From: Lachnoclostridium phytofermentans
Lineage (GTDB): Bacteria > Bacillota > Clostridia > Lachnospirales > Lachnospiraceae
Assembly (NCBI RefSeq): GCF_000733755.1
Contig: NZ_JPOF01000001.1
Location: 414,001-478,000, forward strand
DNA length: 64,000 nt
Direction of reading: 5' to 3'
Part shown: positions 25,024-33,847 of the stretch, piece by piece
Layout: the number at the start of each line of letters is the position of its first letter
How positions within the stretch are numbered: position 1 is the stretch's first letter
Notes under the pieces: generated by a model
What the model was told of the DNA's origin: nothing
Database searches by the model: none
The model's input: only the letters and a program-made list of their open reading frames with translations
Translations under genes and position numbers: made by a program

Positions 25024-26286
25024 ATGGGGGAAGGAAAACAATTATTACTTGGTTTTGAGATTACCAATGAAACCTCACAAATTTATTATTATCAGATGCA
25101 GAACCAAGATGCTATTCCTATTTTTATGACACCAAACCAATCCAATCCATTGTTTCCTACCTGCTTAGCAGTCAAGGAATCCACAAAGGAATGGATGATA
25201 GGGGAAGAGGCACTGCGTCTTTTTGATCTTGGGGGGGCAGCCTTAATTGATAATTTACTTCATAAAGCAGAAAACAAGGAAAGTGTAACAGTTTACGGAG
25301 CAACCTTCACCCCGGAAATGCTACTCACGAAGTTTTTTAAAAGAGCATTCATGGTAGTAAGGCAACAGTTTCTAAATAGCAGCATACAAAAGTTAGTAAT
25401 TACCGTACCTAATCTTACACCGACCATGACAGAACTTATTTATCAAAGCTTAGAGGAATTAGGGCTTCTTAAGTGTAGGGTACATATTATAAGTCAAGTG
25501 CAAAGCTATATGTATTATGTACTTAGCCAGAAGGCGGAAATTTGGGCACATGATGTTTCATTGTTTACTTACGATGAAACAGGATTGTTTTATTATAATC
25601 TAACCGTTAATCGAAGAATGCAGCCATACGCCATCATTGTGAATCGTATGGATTTAAGTAATGAACTGACACCAGAGCTATTAGAACAAGAACCGCTAGA
25701 GCGTGTTGTGTACCGTCTGGAAAAGTTAATCAATCAAGTGTTGTATAAACGTTTAACAAGTGCTGTGTTTGTAACAGGAAAGGGATTTGAAGGAAACTGG
25801 ATTCGTGAGGTGTTAATTCGTTTAAGTAAATCACGCCGTGTTTTTATAGGACAGAATTTATATGCAAAGGGAGCATGCCTAGCTGCGAAGGGATTTATTG
25901 ATGATAGCTTCTCAAATTATTTATTCCTTAGTGACGAGATGATTACATCTACTATCTCTTTACGACTATATGAGAATGCAAAAGAAATAGATTATGTAAT
26001 GGTAAAAGCGGGAACTCCATGGTGGAAAGCAAACAAAACAGTTACAGTTATACTTGATCAGACGAAGGAATTATCTTTTACAGTAACCAATCTTTTAAAT
26101 AGGGAGCCACTTCATGAGGTACTATCATTGGACGGACTCTTAGAGAGAGAAAATAAGACGATTCGTCTTTCGATAACGGTTCACTTTATAGATCGATTGA
26201 CAGCGCTTGTTACTGTTCGTGATGTTGGATTTGGCGTTTTTTATGAGACAAATTATCGTATTTGGGAGCAAATGCTTACCTTATAG
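25024..26286 (+). CDS. degenerate Hsp70/actin-fold protein (DUF5716-like)
   Basis: The 420-residue product follows the Hsp70 ATPase order. LGFEITNETSQ (9-19) stands where phosphate-1 GIDLGTTNS is expected, and WMIGEEAL (57-64) matches Hsp70 IGEEA. LVITVPN (124-130) matches VITVPA, and VSLFTYDETG (178-187) sits where the DLGGGT loop belongs. VFVTGKGFEGNWIREVL (248-264) and YAKGACLAAKG (280-290) match the adenosine motif VxLxGG...VR and the terminal AxGAAxxA. Key phosphate-loop glycines and the catalytic Asp/Thr are altered, so ATP hydrolysis is doubtful. A short beta-rich tail replaces the usual substrate-binding domain. The order with DUF5717 matches what I recall of DUF5716. GGAGG precedes ATG. 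Confidence 0.75.
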   Translation: MGEGKQLLLGFEITNETSQIYYYQMQNQDAIPIFMTPNQSNPLFPTCLAVKESTKEWMIGEEALRLFDLGGAALIDNLLHKAENKESVTVYGATFTPEMLLTKFFKRAFMVVRQQFLNSSIQKLVITVPNLTPTMTELIYQSLEELGLLKCRVHIISQVQSYMYYVLSQKAEIWAHDVSLFTYDETGLFYYNLTVNRRMQPYAIIVNRMDLSNELTPELLEQEPLERVVYRLEKLINQVLYKRLTSAVFVTGKGFEGNWIREVLIRLSKSRRVFIGQNLYAKGACLAAKGFIDDSFSNYLFLSDEMITSTISLRLYENAKEIDYVMVKAGTPWWKANKTVTVILDQTKELSFTVTNLLNREPLHEVLSLDGLLERENKTIRLSITVHFIDRLTALVTVRDVGFGVFYETNYRIWEQMLTL

Positions 26287-26300
26287 ACAGGAGGATAGCG

Positions 26301-27137
26301 ATGGGAAAATTAATTCTTTGTACAGGGGATACGGCAAAAGAACCATATTGTTTCAAGCTAACAGGTACTCTAGTCTATACGATTGAAGAGCTTTGCTACT
26401 ATATCTGTCATAATCTGGAAACGATTAGTGAGGAACTATTTAATCAGGAGTTAATCGTCTTTATTAGAGAAGAATTAGGCCTAAAAGAGAGGGCAGATTT
26501 TCTTGAGGAATTGCTGCGAAAGAAAGCTGGTATTAAGGATCTAGTGGTTAGTATTCTTTGTAGTTGTGACTTATATGATAAGAACGAGATAAATCAACTA
26601 CTTGCTGAAATTGATATTTTATTTCGATTAACTCCAGTACAAAGAAAAAAAAGACAAGCGGATTATTGTATCTCCCATCATCAGTATAAAGAAGCGAGAA
26701 AAGTATACATGGCTATTTTAAATAGTAGGGAGTTTACGGAGTTAACTAGTGAAGAATATGGAGATATCCTTCATAATTTGGGAGTCTTAGATACGAGAAC
26801 TGGTGCTTTTAAAGTAGCTGCAGAAAAATTCCGAGAGGCATACGAGCGAAATCATAATGAGATGTCGCTAAAACAATATCTTTATGCATTAAGGTGTAGT
26901 AATCAGGATGCTTTGTTTGAAAGAGAAATTAAATTGCTTGTGGATAATAGAGAATTATTAAAACAAATAGAAGAAGAGCTTTATCATGCCTTGGATGCCT
27001 CGGAATATACTGGACTTTATGCCGAGGTGATAAGACTTTCAGAGCTAAAAGAAAGTGGTAAGTTCACAGAGTTTTATGAACGCTTGAACGAGCTTATTAC
27101 TCAGCTAAAAACAGAATACCGCAAGGATAGTATATAG
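26301..27137 (+). CDS. TPR-like cytoplasmic protein of the DUF5717 operon
   Basis: The 278-residue product starts at ATG 26301 behind AGGAGG; the in-frame ATG 39 bp upstream lies inside the previous gene. The N-terminal third contains LILCTGDTAKEPYCFKLTGT and a helical region. From about 115 it shows two to three TPR-like helix pairs (ADYCISHHQYKEARKVYMAI, GDILHNLGVLDTRTGAFKVA, FREAYERNHNEMSLKQYLYA). No membrane segment is seen. It probably acts as an adaptor for the Hsp70-like neighbour, which is inference from TPR-Hsp70 pairings elsewhere. The C-terminal Glu/Leu-rich helices could form a coiled coil. Confidence 0.65.
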   Translation: MGKLILCTGDTAKEPYCFKLTGTLVYTIEELCYYICHNLETISEELFNQELIVFIREELGLKERADFLEELLRKKAGIKDLVVSILCSCDLYDKNEINQLLAEIDILFRLTPVQRKKRQADYCISHHQYKEARKVYMAILNSREFTELTSEEYGDILHNLGVLDTRTGAFKVAAEKFREAYERNHNEMSLKQYLYALRCSNQDALFEREIKLLVDNRELLKQIEEELYHALDASEYTGLYAEVIRLSELKESGKFTEFYERLNELITQLKTEYRKDSI

Positions 27138-27151
27138 AAAAGAGGAATGAT

Positions 27152-28441
27152 ATGGGTTTATTTTCATCTCGAAAGAAGAATATAGAAGACGAACGAATAG
27201 AAACTACAGATTTTGTTCAGATGTCTGTGGAGGAGGCGTTAAAAAAGTATGCAAGTTCCTCCCTGGATCAATCTCAAGATCTTATTGAGGAGGAGAATCT
27301 TTCTTTTCGAGAGAAGAGGAAAAGGAAAAAAGAGCAGGCAAAGAATAAGAAAAATAGTAAGCTACTAGAAACAAAAGGCTTGAATCCATTTCAAGGTGAA
27401 TTAAAAGAGGAAGACATCGGAAATGTGATTAAGGACCATAAAAGCCAGATACTTGAGTTAACTGCTCAGCTAGAAGAAACGAAACAAGAGTATGAAGCAG
27501 TGACTGCCTATCTCTCTGATATTCAAAAAATTGAGCAAATTCCAGATGGTCAAAAAAAGCCTTATTTGGATGCGGCTAATAAAATAATCAACTTTGAAAA
27601 AGAGAGAAAGATGTATCTAAACATCGATCGTAAGCTATCAGAATCTCAGTTTGCAGAGATGAACAGGTTGGAGGAGGATATTAAGCGAGAACTTCCAAAG
27701 TTAAGGGAGCAGGAACAATATCAGCAACTGATTAAAGAAGATCTTCGTCAGCTTGAGGGAGAGAAAGGTGTATTAAATTACGACAGAGAACAGGCAATTT
27801 CGAAAACAAAATTTCTAAAAAAATTAGCAAGTTGGGGCTTTATTATGATTCTTTTCTTATTTGCAGGATTATTCTTATTGGATAGTAAGGTAGAGGTTAA
27901 TTTATCGTTGCCAATAATAATGACTGGTTTTTTTGGAGTTTTTCTCGTTGCCTATATCATCTACGATACTAGAAGATGCTCCTATAAGCTAAAGATGGCA
28001 GAACTAAAATTAAATCGTGCGGTTGCATTAATTAATAAAGTAAAATTAAAGTATGTAAATTGTACTGCAACCTTAGAATATTCTTATGAGAAATACCATA
28101 CCACTGGATACCAAGAGCTTATGGTTAGATATCAATTGTTTTTAAAAGAGAGGGAAGAATTAGAGCGATTAGAGCAAAATACCGAACTATTGGGTTACTA
28201 TCAAGAAGAGTTAGTGAAGGAACTTCGAAAGCATGGGATAGATGATGCAGAAGTCTGGGGATATCAAGCAGATGCCTTACTTGATAAAAAAGAGATGGTT
28301 GAGGTTCGTCACCGACTTAATGTGCGTAGACAAAAGCTTCGTGAGCGTATCGATTTATGTGCGAAACAACTGGATTTAGTTCGTAATTCATTGGAAGGAA
28401 TACGAACTAGAAATCCTGGGTATGAGAGTGAAATGATATAG
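27152..28441 (+). CDS. coiled-coil membrane protein of the DUF5717 operon
   Basis: This 429-residue protein of unknown family has a basic N-terminal region (RKRKKEQAKNKK, about 55-68). A long coiled coil follows (about 95-222), then two closely spaced membrane helices (about 227-243 and 251-271, WGFIMILFLFAGLFLL and LPIIMTGFFGVFLVAYII). A second coiled coil runs from about 280 to the end. Both soluble parts should face the cytoplasm, which would give the operon's proteins a membrane anchor. AGAGG precedes ATG, 14 bp after the TPR gene. It is the last gene, followed by a strong hairpin. Confidence 0.7.
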   Translation: MGLFSSRKKNIEDERIETTDFVQMSVEEALKKYASSSLDQSQDLIEEENLSFREKRKRKKEQAKNKKNSKLLETKGLNPFQGELKEEDIGNVIKDHKSQILELTAQLEETKQEYEAVTAYLSDIQKIEQIPDGQKKPYLDAANKIINFEKERKMYLNIDRKLSESQFAEMNRLEEDIKRELPKLREQEQYQQLIKEDLRQLEGEKGVLNYDREQAISKTKFLKKLASWGFIMILFLFAGLFLLDSKVEVNLSLPIIMTGFFGVFLVAYIIYDTRRCSYKLKMAELKLNRAVALINKVKLKYVNCTATLEYSYEKYHTTGYQELMVRYQLFLKEREELERLEQNTELLGYYQEELVKELRKHGIDDAEVWGYQADALLDKKEMVEVRHRLNVRRQKLRERIDLCAKQLDLVRNSLEGIRTRNPGYESEMI

Positions 28442-28514
28442 GAAAATAACAGCTGTCGTACAATGGATCTGCGATAGTACTTGTTACAAAGGATTATATT
28501 AACAGTATAACAAA

Positions 28515-28607
28515 GCGTCTTAAAATTAAGTGAACTCCGTTATCAGACAAACGATATTGTCTAAGGAAAGGGATTCACTTTATATTAAGACGCATTTTTT
28601 GTATTTT
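28515..28607. terminator. bidirectional terminator hairpin
   Basis: GCGTCTTAAAATTAAGTGAA pairs with TTCACTTTATATTAAGACGC with two bulges and an AT-rich apical loop, followed by ATTTTTT on the plus strand. It ends the four-gene operon and lies just before the 3' end of the convergent TetR gene. Confidence 0.8.
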
Positions 28608-28618
28608 TTTCTATGATG

Positions 28619-29197
28619 CTATTTTACAGAACCTTTATTGGTATTTCTATAGTTCATAATGGCAGTATTTGATAATTGATAAATAAGTGAGGCCATTTCC
28701 TTGCTTTTAATATTATATTCACACTGAATCCAGTGTTGAATGACACTTAAGCTTCCCATAATTACAAAATTATAGATATATTCTGAGATATCAGGAGGGC
28801 AGTTTAGCATGACAGCAGCATTTAGATGAGCTAAGATGTCCTTCATAAATTTTGTCTGGAACGATAAGTTTTCCTGCGGTCTTAATAGTGTATTAAAAAT
28901 CATGGAGTTATCTTTGATATAATCTAAAAATGTAATTAGATAAGGAAGAGTATCTTGATTAGAATCCACTTTTCCGAGAAATTCTTTGGCATTATCTAAA
29001 ACTTCATTCTCTAATTCCACTAACAAGGAAACTGGATCAGTATAATAAAGATAGAATGTGGAGCGATTAATACCTGCATTCTCACAGAGCTCTTTCACAG
29101 TGATTTTTTCTACGGGTTTCTCATGCATTATTTCTATAAGGCTATTCTTTAATAACATTTTTGATAATTTCACTCTTTGGTTACTTTTTTCTGCCAT
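28619..29197 (-). CDS. TetR/AcrR-family transcriptional regulator
   Basis: The 192-residue product has an N-terminal TetR helix-turn-helix (MLLKNSLIEIMHEKPVEKIT, then VKELCENAGINRSTFYLYYT) and a helical ligand domain with a Trp/His-containing pocket (SLSVIQHWIQCEYNIKS). GGAGG eight bases before ATG 29197 sets the start; upstream in-frame ATGs lack a site. It is transcribed away from the SDR-like gene at 29565, which it probably controls, since TetR genes usually regulate a divergent neighbour. The 367-bp intergenic region would hold the operator. Confidence 0.88.
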   Translation of the reverse strand: MAEKSNQRVKLSKMLLKNSLIEIMHEKPVEKITVKELCENAGINRSTFYLYYTDPVSLLVELENEVLDNAKEFLGKVDSNQDTLPYLITFLDYIKDNSMIFNTLLRPQENLSFQTKFMKDILAHLNAAVMLNCPPDISEYIYNFVIMGSLSVIQHWIQCEYNIKSKEMASLIYQLSNTAIMNYRNTNKGSVK

Positions 29198-29564
29198 GCA
29201 AGAATCCTCCATACAAAAAGAATAATTTTTGTTCGTAATACGACATCTGCAGAATATTTGTTGAGATAACAACAGATGAAGTTAAACTGATGGTTGTTAA
29301 TCCAACACAGTGTAGATATGATTAGTAATAAGATAACCGATCAAATCGTAACAATAAATTCTTTGCTATTTATGATAGTTGAAATAAATGGAACTGTCAA
29401 CAGGGTTCAATTAGAGGATGTGAAACAATAAAACATTCAAAAATAGCTTATCGACATGTGTGCTAAAGCATACAAAAAGGAGTTCGTGTGAAAAACTAAT
29501 TTTTTCTCACACGAGTTTGAGCTGTTACCCAAGTTCGCAGGATTGCGACAGAACGGAGGTAAGC
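29198..29564. promoter_or_regulatory. divergent intergenic region of tetR and SDR genes
   Basis: The best candidates for control elements are GATAGTT-N11-AACTGTC near 29368-29398 (an imperfect dyad) and a stable hairpin at 29482-29516 (TTCGTGTGA pairing with TCACACGAG, with an A4/T6 inner stem). The hairpin lies in the leader of the SDR gene and could be an attenuator or the TetR operator. No consensus promoter stands out. Confidence 0.4.
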
Positions 29565-31088
29565 ATGAAAAAGACAAGAGTCTTATTAACTGGATCTACT
29601 GGCACTATGGGATACAGTGTTCTGAAAGAACTGGTGAAGGAGCTAGATAAGTTTGAGTTAATACTAATGGTCCGCCACATGGATCCAAGGAAAGAGTTAA
29701 TACAGCCCTACGAGAAAGTAAGTGGTGTGGAAATATATTGGGGAGATTTAACAAATTATGCAGAGGTATTCGCTTGTGTGAAACGTGCAGATATCATATT
29801 ACATGTTGCTGCCTTTGTTTCACCGGCAGCAGATTATGATCCACTTCTTGCAATGAAAACCAACTATGGTTCCACAAAAAATATACTAACTGCAATCAAG
29901 GAGCAAAATCGTTTAGCAGAAGCAAAACTTGTGTATATTGGTACAGTCGCAGAGACGGGAGATCGAAGGCCTCCGATACATTGGGGAAGAGTAGGTGATC
30001 CGATAAAACCAAGTATTTTTGATTATTATGCAGTGTCAAAGGTCGCAGCAGAACGCATTGTGATTGAGTCAGGATTAACTTACTGGGTAAGTCTTAGACA
30101 AACTGGGATCATGGGGGCGGCAATGAGTAAAATCAATGATCCAATCCTATTCCATAATGGACTTCATAATGTATTGGAATATGTTTCTGATCGTGATTCG
30201 GGGAGGTTACTGCGAAATCTTTGTATGATGGAACATCAAGGAGAGTTAAGTCCAGAGTTTTGGAAACATATCTACAATGTTGGTGGCGGTGAGACTTGTC
30301 GTGTTGATACTTATTCAATGTTTCAAGATGTATTTGGTGCTATTGGGATAAAAGAGTTAGATTATGTGATTAGCCCAAAATGGTTTGCTACGAAAAATTT
30401 TCATGGTCAATATTATTTGGATTCAGATAAGCTTGAGGAGTTTCTTCATTTTCGTCAAGATTCCATGACGTATTTTTATGAAGAGTATATTAAGAATTTA
30501 GGGATAACAGCATCGATATCAAAAGTTATCTGTAAGCTGCCAGGTGGTCAGAAGTTAATGGGAGGTATCTTAAAGAAAGTTTTTTTAAAGATGGCAAGAA
30601 CAGAACATGGGACGATACACTTTATAGAGAATCATATGGAGAATCAAATTGCTGCATATTGGGGAAGTAAAAGTGAGTGGGAGCAGATACCAGAATCGGT
30701 TCATGACTTGGTAAGACCAAAAGACTGGAACCAAATAACAGTGCTGGACCATGGATATGACGAAGAAAAACCTAAGAACAAGTTAAAACTTAGTGATATG
30801 AGTGAAGCTGCCATATTTCGTGGAGGAAAACTGGATTCAATTAGCATGGAACAGGGAGACTTAAGTACTCCGCTTACCTATACATGTGCATTTGGACATA
30901 CCTTTGAAGCTAGTCCAAAGCTTATATTAGAGGGAGGTCACTGGTGTCCTGTATGTGAACGAGAAAGTTGGAATTATGGAAGGAGGGCAATGGTAGATCC
31001 ATTTTTTGCGCAAGTATGGAAACCGCTACATGATGGGGAGGAGCCACAGAAGGAATATAAAAAGATAGTGAATGAACTTATGGTTTAA
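29565..31088 (+). CDS. NAD(P)-dependent epimerase/dehydratase-like protein with C-terminal CxxC domain
   Basis: The 507-residue product starts as an extended SDR. TGSTGTMGYSVL (8-19) is the TGxxGxxG nucleotide motif, then YWGDLTN, ILHVAAFVSP, YIGTVAETG and the catalytic YYAVSKVAAER (YxxxK, about 155-165). The normal SDR domain ends near 330. The remaining 170 residues carry a helical region and a small domain with AIFRGGKL, TCAFGHTFEAS and WCPVCERESW, a likely metal site (His/Cys and CxxC). The substrate is unknown. GGAGG lies before ATG 29565. It is divergent from the TetR gene. Confidence 0.8.
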   Translation: MKKTRVLLTGSTGTMGYSVLKELVKELDKFELILMVRHMDPRKELIQPYEKVSGVEIYWGDLTNYAEVFACVKRADIILHVAAFVSPAADYDPLLAMKTNYGSTKNILTAIKEQNRLAEAKLVYIGTVAETGDRRPPIHWGRVGDPIKPSIFDYYAVSKVAAERIVIESGLTYWVSLRQTGIMGAAMSKINDPILFHNGLHNVLEYVSDRDSGRLLRNLCMMEHQGELSPEFWKHIYNVGGGETCRVDTYSMFQDVFGAIGIKELDYVISPKWFATKNFHGQYYLDSDKLEEFLHFRQDSMTYFYEEYIKNLGITASISKVICKLPGGQKLMGGILKKVFLKMARTEHGTIHFIENHMENQIAAYWGSKSEWEQIPESVHDLVRPKDWNQITVLDHGYDEEKPKNKLKLSDMSEAAIFRGGKLDSISMEQGDLSTPLTYTCAFGHTFEASPKLILEGGHWCPVCERESWNYGRRAMVDPFFAQVWKPLHDGEEPQKEYKKIVNELMV

Positions 31089-31091
31089 AAA

Positions 31092-31141
31092 ATGCCCAGT
31101 AGAATACTACTAATAAGTGGATATAGTATTCTACTGGGCAT
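31092..31141 (-). terminator. terminator hairpin, T tract on the minus strand
   Basis: ATGCCCAGTAGAATACTA pairs perfectly with TAGTATTCTACTGGGCAT. On the minus strand the stem is followed by TTTTTT, so it terminates the peroxiredoxin gene. On the plus strand it may still slow readthrough from the SDR gene. Confidence 0.75.
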
Positions 31142-31245
31142 TCACATAGATGAAGTATTTCATAATAAGATATAAAGTAGATAACAAAGAGCACGGATTG
31201 TTAGTTAGGCTTTAAATGCTAGGAGAATGAACAATTATGTTCGAT

Positions 31246-31893
31246 TTACTGTATATCTTTATAACACCAATACCAATCCTTACATTCTAATCCTTCTCCT
31301 GTTGGATTGTTTTCTCTGTTTACCAATTGATCATAAGTGGCAGGAGCGGGTACCATAACTGGATCGCCAGGGTGCCAGCATGCAGGTGTAACAACATTAA
31401 ATTCATCTGTAGTCTGAAGTGCATGTAATAAACGAATAATTTCTGCGATACAGCGACCATTCGTGAGTGGGTAGATTAAGATAGCGCGAACAACTTGTTT
31501 TGGGTCAATAAAATATACATTACGGACAGTTGAAGTAGTACTTACATCAGGAGCGATCATGCCGTATAACCTTGCGATATCGCCGGAGCGATCCGCTATT
31601 ATTGGGAATGGAATCTGAACACCAGTATTTAGGTAAATGTTATTCACCCAAGCAAGGTGAGATGGATTACTATCAATACTAAGTCCAATCAGACTAGTAT
31701 TTAGTTTATCGAAGGTTGGAGCGTGCTGTGCAAATGCGATAAATTCAGTAGTACATACTGGGGTGAAATCACCAGGATGAGAAAATAAAATAACCCAACG
31801 TCCTTTATAATCAGACATTTTCATTGGACCAAAGGTTGTTACTGCTTTGAAATCCGGTGCAGTCATACCGATACTAAGATGATTATTTTCCAA
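31246..31893 (-). CDS. peroxiredoxin (Prx6/1-Cys-like)
   Basis: The 215-residue product is a thiol peroxidase that reduces peroxides. The peroxidatic Cys47 lies in FSHPGDFTPVCTTEF, and the Prx6 arrangement continues with SIDSNPSHLAWVNNI, IIADRSGDIARLYGM and RNVYFIDP. The C-terminal tail ECKDWYWCYK has two Cys residues, like archaeal-type Prx6 enzymes in which tail cysteines take part in resolution. GGAGG seven bases before TTG 31893 points to a TTG start (LENNHLSIGMTAPDF). The longer frame upstream has no ribosome binding site. The gene is transcribed toward the SDR gene. Confidence 0.9.
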   Translation of the reverse strand: MENNHLSIGMTAPDFKAVTTFGPMKMSDYKGRWVILFSHPGDFTPVCTTEFIAFAQHAPTFDKLNTSLIGLSIDSNPSHLAWVNNIYLNTGVQIPFPIIADRSGDIARLYGMIAPDVSTTSTVRNVYFIDPKQVVRAILIYPLTNGRCIAEIIRLLHALQTTDEFNVVTPACWHPGDPVMVPAPATYDQLVNRENNPTGEGLECKDWYWCYKDIQ

Positions 31894-32037
31894 GGAAGTG
31901 CCTCCAAAGAATAGCTTATCAGTAATATGATATGCAGAGGAAATAAAGCCGTTACAGCAGAGTGACAAGTAAAATAAGTTCTATTCCTAGATTTTTTAGA
32001 TATGCAGTTTAAAATTGACTCTAGAGAGGCGTTCTAG

Positions 32038-32817
32038 TTATAAAAAATCCTTTCGAAATTCCCGTGGTGATGATTTCACTAGCTGAAAAAACACACGATT
32101 AAAGGTACGTTGTGTAGCAAACCCACATTCATATGCTATTTCGGTGATAGTTTTTTCTGTATTTTGAAGCAAGTGTTTTGCATAACTAACTCTCAATTCC
32201 ATTACATAATGAGTTAAGGTACAATGAACTCGCTCAGAAAATAACCGTGACACATAAGAAGGATGGAAGCCTAAATGGGAAGCCAAATCCTTCAGAGTAA
32301 ACTGTTCTAAATAGTGCGCTTCTACAAAAAGCAATAGGGAAGGGAGGATATCGCAACAAGGAGAAGTTGCTTTTTCTGTAAAGGTTGCTTGTTTTAGGAT
32401 AAGAGAGAAAATAACGGAGAGATAACTTAACATTAACTCTTGATTACGGTCGATTCTCCATTCTTCTAATAGCATCTGAATAAAAGGTGTTATTTTTTTT
32501 GTCTGTTCCTTTTGAAAAAAAGGTGAAGTAAATTCTTTTTGGTAATAAGGTTTAAACATAGGCAGTGTACTCGGAGATATAATGCAGAGTATATATTCGC
32601 AGTTATCTGGTGTCTCATAGGAATGGATTGAATTTGGTAAAGCAACCATTATTTCAGATTCTTGTAGTATATATGTTTGTTGATTGCAGGTGGCTTCTAC
32701 AGCCCCCTTTTTACAGATCAATATTTCGATTTCCTTATGTAGATGAGGAGGAAATGTCATATCGGTACCCTCATATAAATTAATCATTTGTGACTTCTTT
32801 TCGTAAAATAGTTTCAC
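32038..32817 (-). CDS. AraC-family transcriptional regulator
   Basis: The 259-residue product has an N-terminal cupin sensor (FPPHLHKEIEILICKKGAVE, then LQESEIMVALPNSIHSYETP) and a C-terminal double HTH (FTLKDLASHLGFHPSYVSRL, then ITEIAYECGFATQRTFNRVF, ending SSPREFRKDF). The binding pocket is of the sugar type. A GTG start at 32817 follows GGAGG. It is divergent from the ThuA-like and Gfo/Idh/MocA genes, and AraC regulators of this type usually activate such carbohydrate genes. Confidence 0.88.
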   Translation of the reverse strand: MKLFYEKKSQMINLYEGTDMTFPPHLHKEIEILICKKGAVEATCNQQTYILQESEIMVALPNSIHSYETPDNCEYILCIISPSTLPMFKPYYQKEFTSPFFQKEQTKKITPFIQMLLEEWRIDRNQELMLSYLSVIFSLILKQATFTEKATSPCCDILPSLLLFVEAHYLEQFTLKDLASHLGFHPSYVSRLFSERVHCTLTHYVMELRVSYAKHLLQNTEKTITEIAYECGFATQRTFNRVFFQLVKSSPREFRKDFL

Positions 32818-33117
32818 TGATAATCCTCCCTATATGCTCATCTATTATTTATATTATACAGAAATATTAAATAACTTACAATGTCTTATAGGTAAAAATA
32901 TGACTACTTTATCTAAGCTATTTTCTTTCACTTATTTCCTTTTATTGTTACACTAAGAATTAATCAAGGGAGTCAATCGTTACTTGTATTCGCAGGCAAG
33001 ATTGCTAATATTATGAGTAGCGAAAAAACGTAGAAAAGAGGTAAGGCTAAAATATTAGATACTAATTTTAAACCTCCCAAGTTGTAAACGTGCAAGAGCA
33101 CGCAGAAAGGAGTAACG
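32818..33117. promoter_or_regulatory. AraC/ThuA divergent intergenic region
   Basis: This 300-bp AT-rich stretch should hold divergent promoters and AraC sites. I see only a weak TTGTAT-N17-AATATT near 32979-33007 on the plus strand and no clear direct repeat. Confidence 0.3.
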
Positions 33118-33771
33118 ATGAAAAAAGCATTAATAGTTCAAGGTGGATGGGATGGTCATGAGCCAGTTTTAGTTAGTAAGGTATTTCGAAAAATGTTAGA
33201 AGAGGAAGGCTTTTTGGTAGAAGTATACGATACCCTAGAATGTTTATCAGATGCTGAAAAGTTAAAAAGTTATAACTTAATTGTTCCAGTTTGGACAATG
33301 GGAACTATTCCATCTTCTTATGTACATAATGTATCATTAGCGGTTTCCTCAGGTACTGGACTTGCAGGATGTCATGGTGGAATGTGTGATGCGTTTCGTA
33401 ATGAGGTGGAGTGGCAGTTTATGACGGGCGCTCAGTGGGTAGCTCATCCTGGAAATGATGGTGTTGAGTACATGGTGCATGTATCAAATGATGACTACTT
33501 TACGAAAGGACTTTCTGATTTTAAAGTTTGTTCTGAACAATATTATCTTCATGTTGATCCAGCGATCAAAATCTATGCTACCACCACATTTCCAGTAGTG
33601 GATGGACCTCATGCTGCGAATGGAAATGTAGAAATGCCTGTTGTTTATACAAAGATGTTTGGAGAAGGAAAAGTATTCTATACCTCACTCGGACATCATG
33701 CGGATATATTTGATATTCCAGAAGCGTATGAGATTATGAGACGTGGATTTTGCTATGCAGCGAGACAGTAG
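33118..33771 (+). CDS. ThuA-like protein
   Basis: The 217-residue product has the class I glutamine amidotransferase-like fold of the ThuA family (trehalose utilisation). Motifs are ALIVQGGWDGHEP at the N-terminus, LIVPVWTMGTI, TGLAGCHGGMCDAFR (around residue 90), VSNDDYFTKGL and GKVFYTSLGHH at the end. ThuA proteins occur with Gfo/Idh/MocA oxidoreductases and are linked to 3-keto-glycoside or disaccharide metabolism. AAAGGAG precedes ATG. It is probably cotranscribed with the oxidoreductase 76 bp downstream and controlled by the divergent AraC regulator. Confidence 0.88.
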   Translation: MKKALIVQGGWDGHEPVLVSKVFRKMLEEEGFLVEVYDTLECLSDAEKLKSYNLIVPVWTMGTIPSSYVHNVSLAVSSGTGLAGCHGGMCDAFRNEVEWQFMTGAQWVAHPGNDGVEYMVHVSNDDYFTKGLSDFKVCSEQYYLHVDPAIKIYATTTFPVVDGPHAANGNVEMPVVYTKMFGEGKVFYTSLGHHADIFDIPEAYEIMRRGFCYAARQ

Positions 33772-33847
33772 CAACAAGAAGAATTTCATATAAGCAATGA
33801 ATTATAGAGAGTTACTCTTAGAAAACAAGTAGGAATCGGAGGTTATC

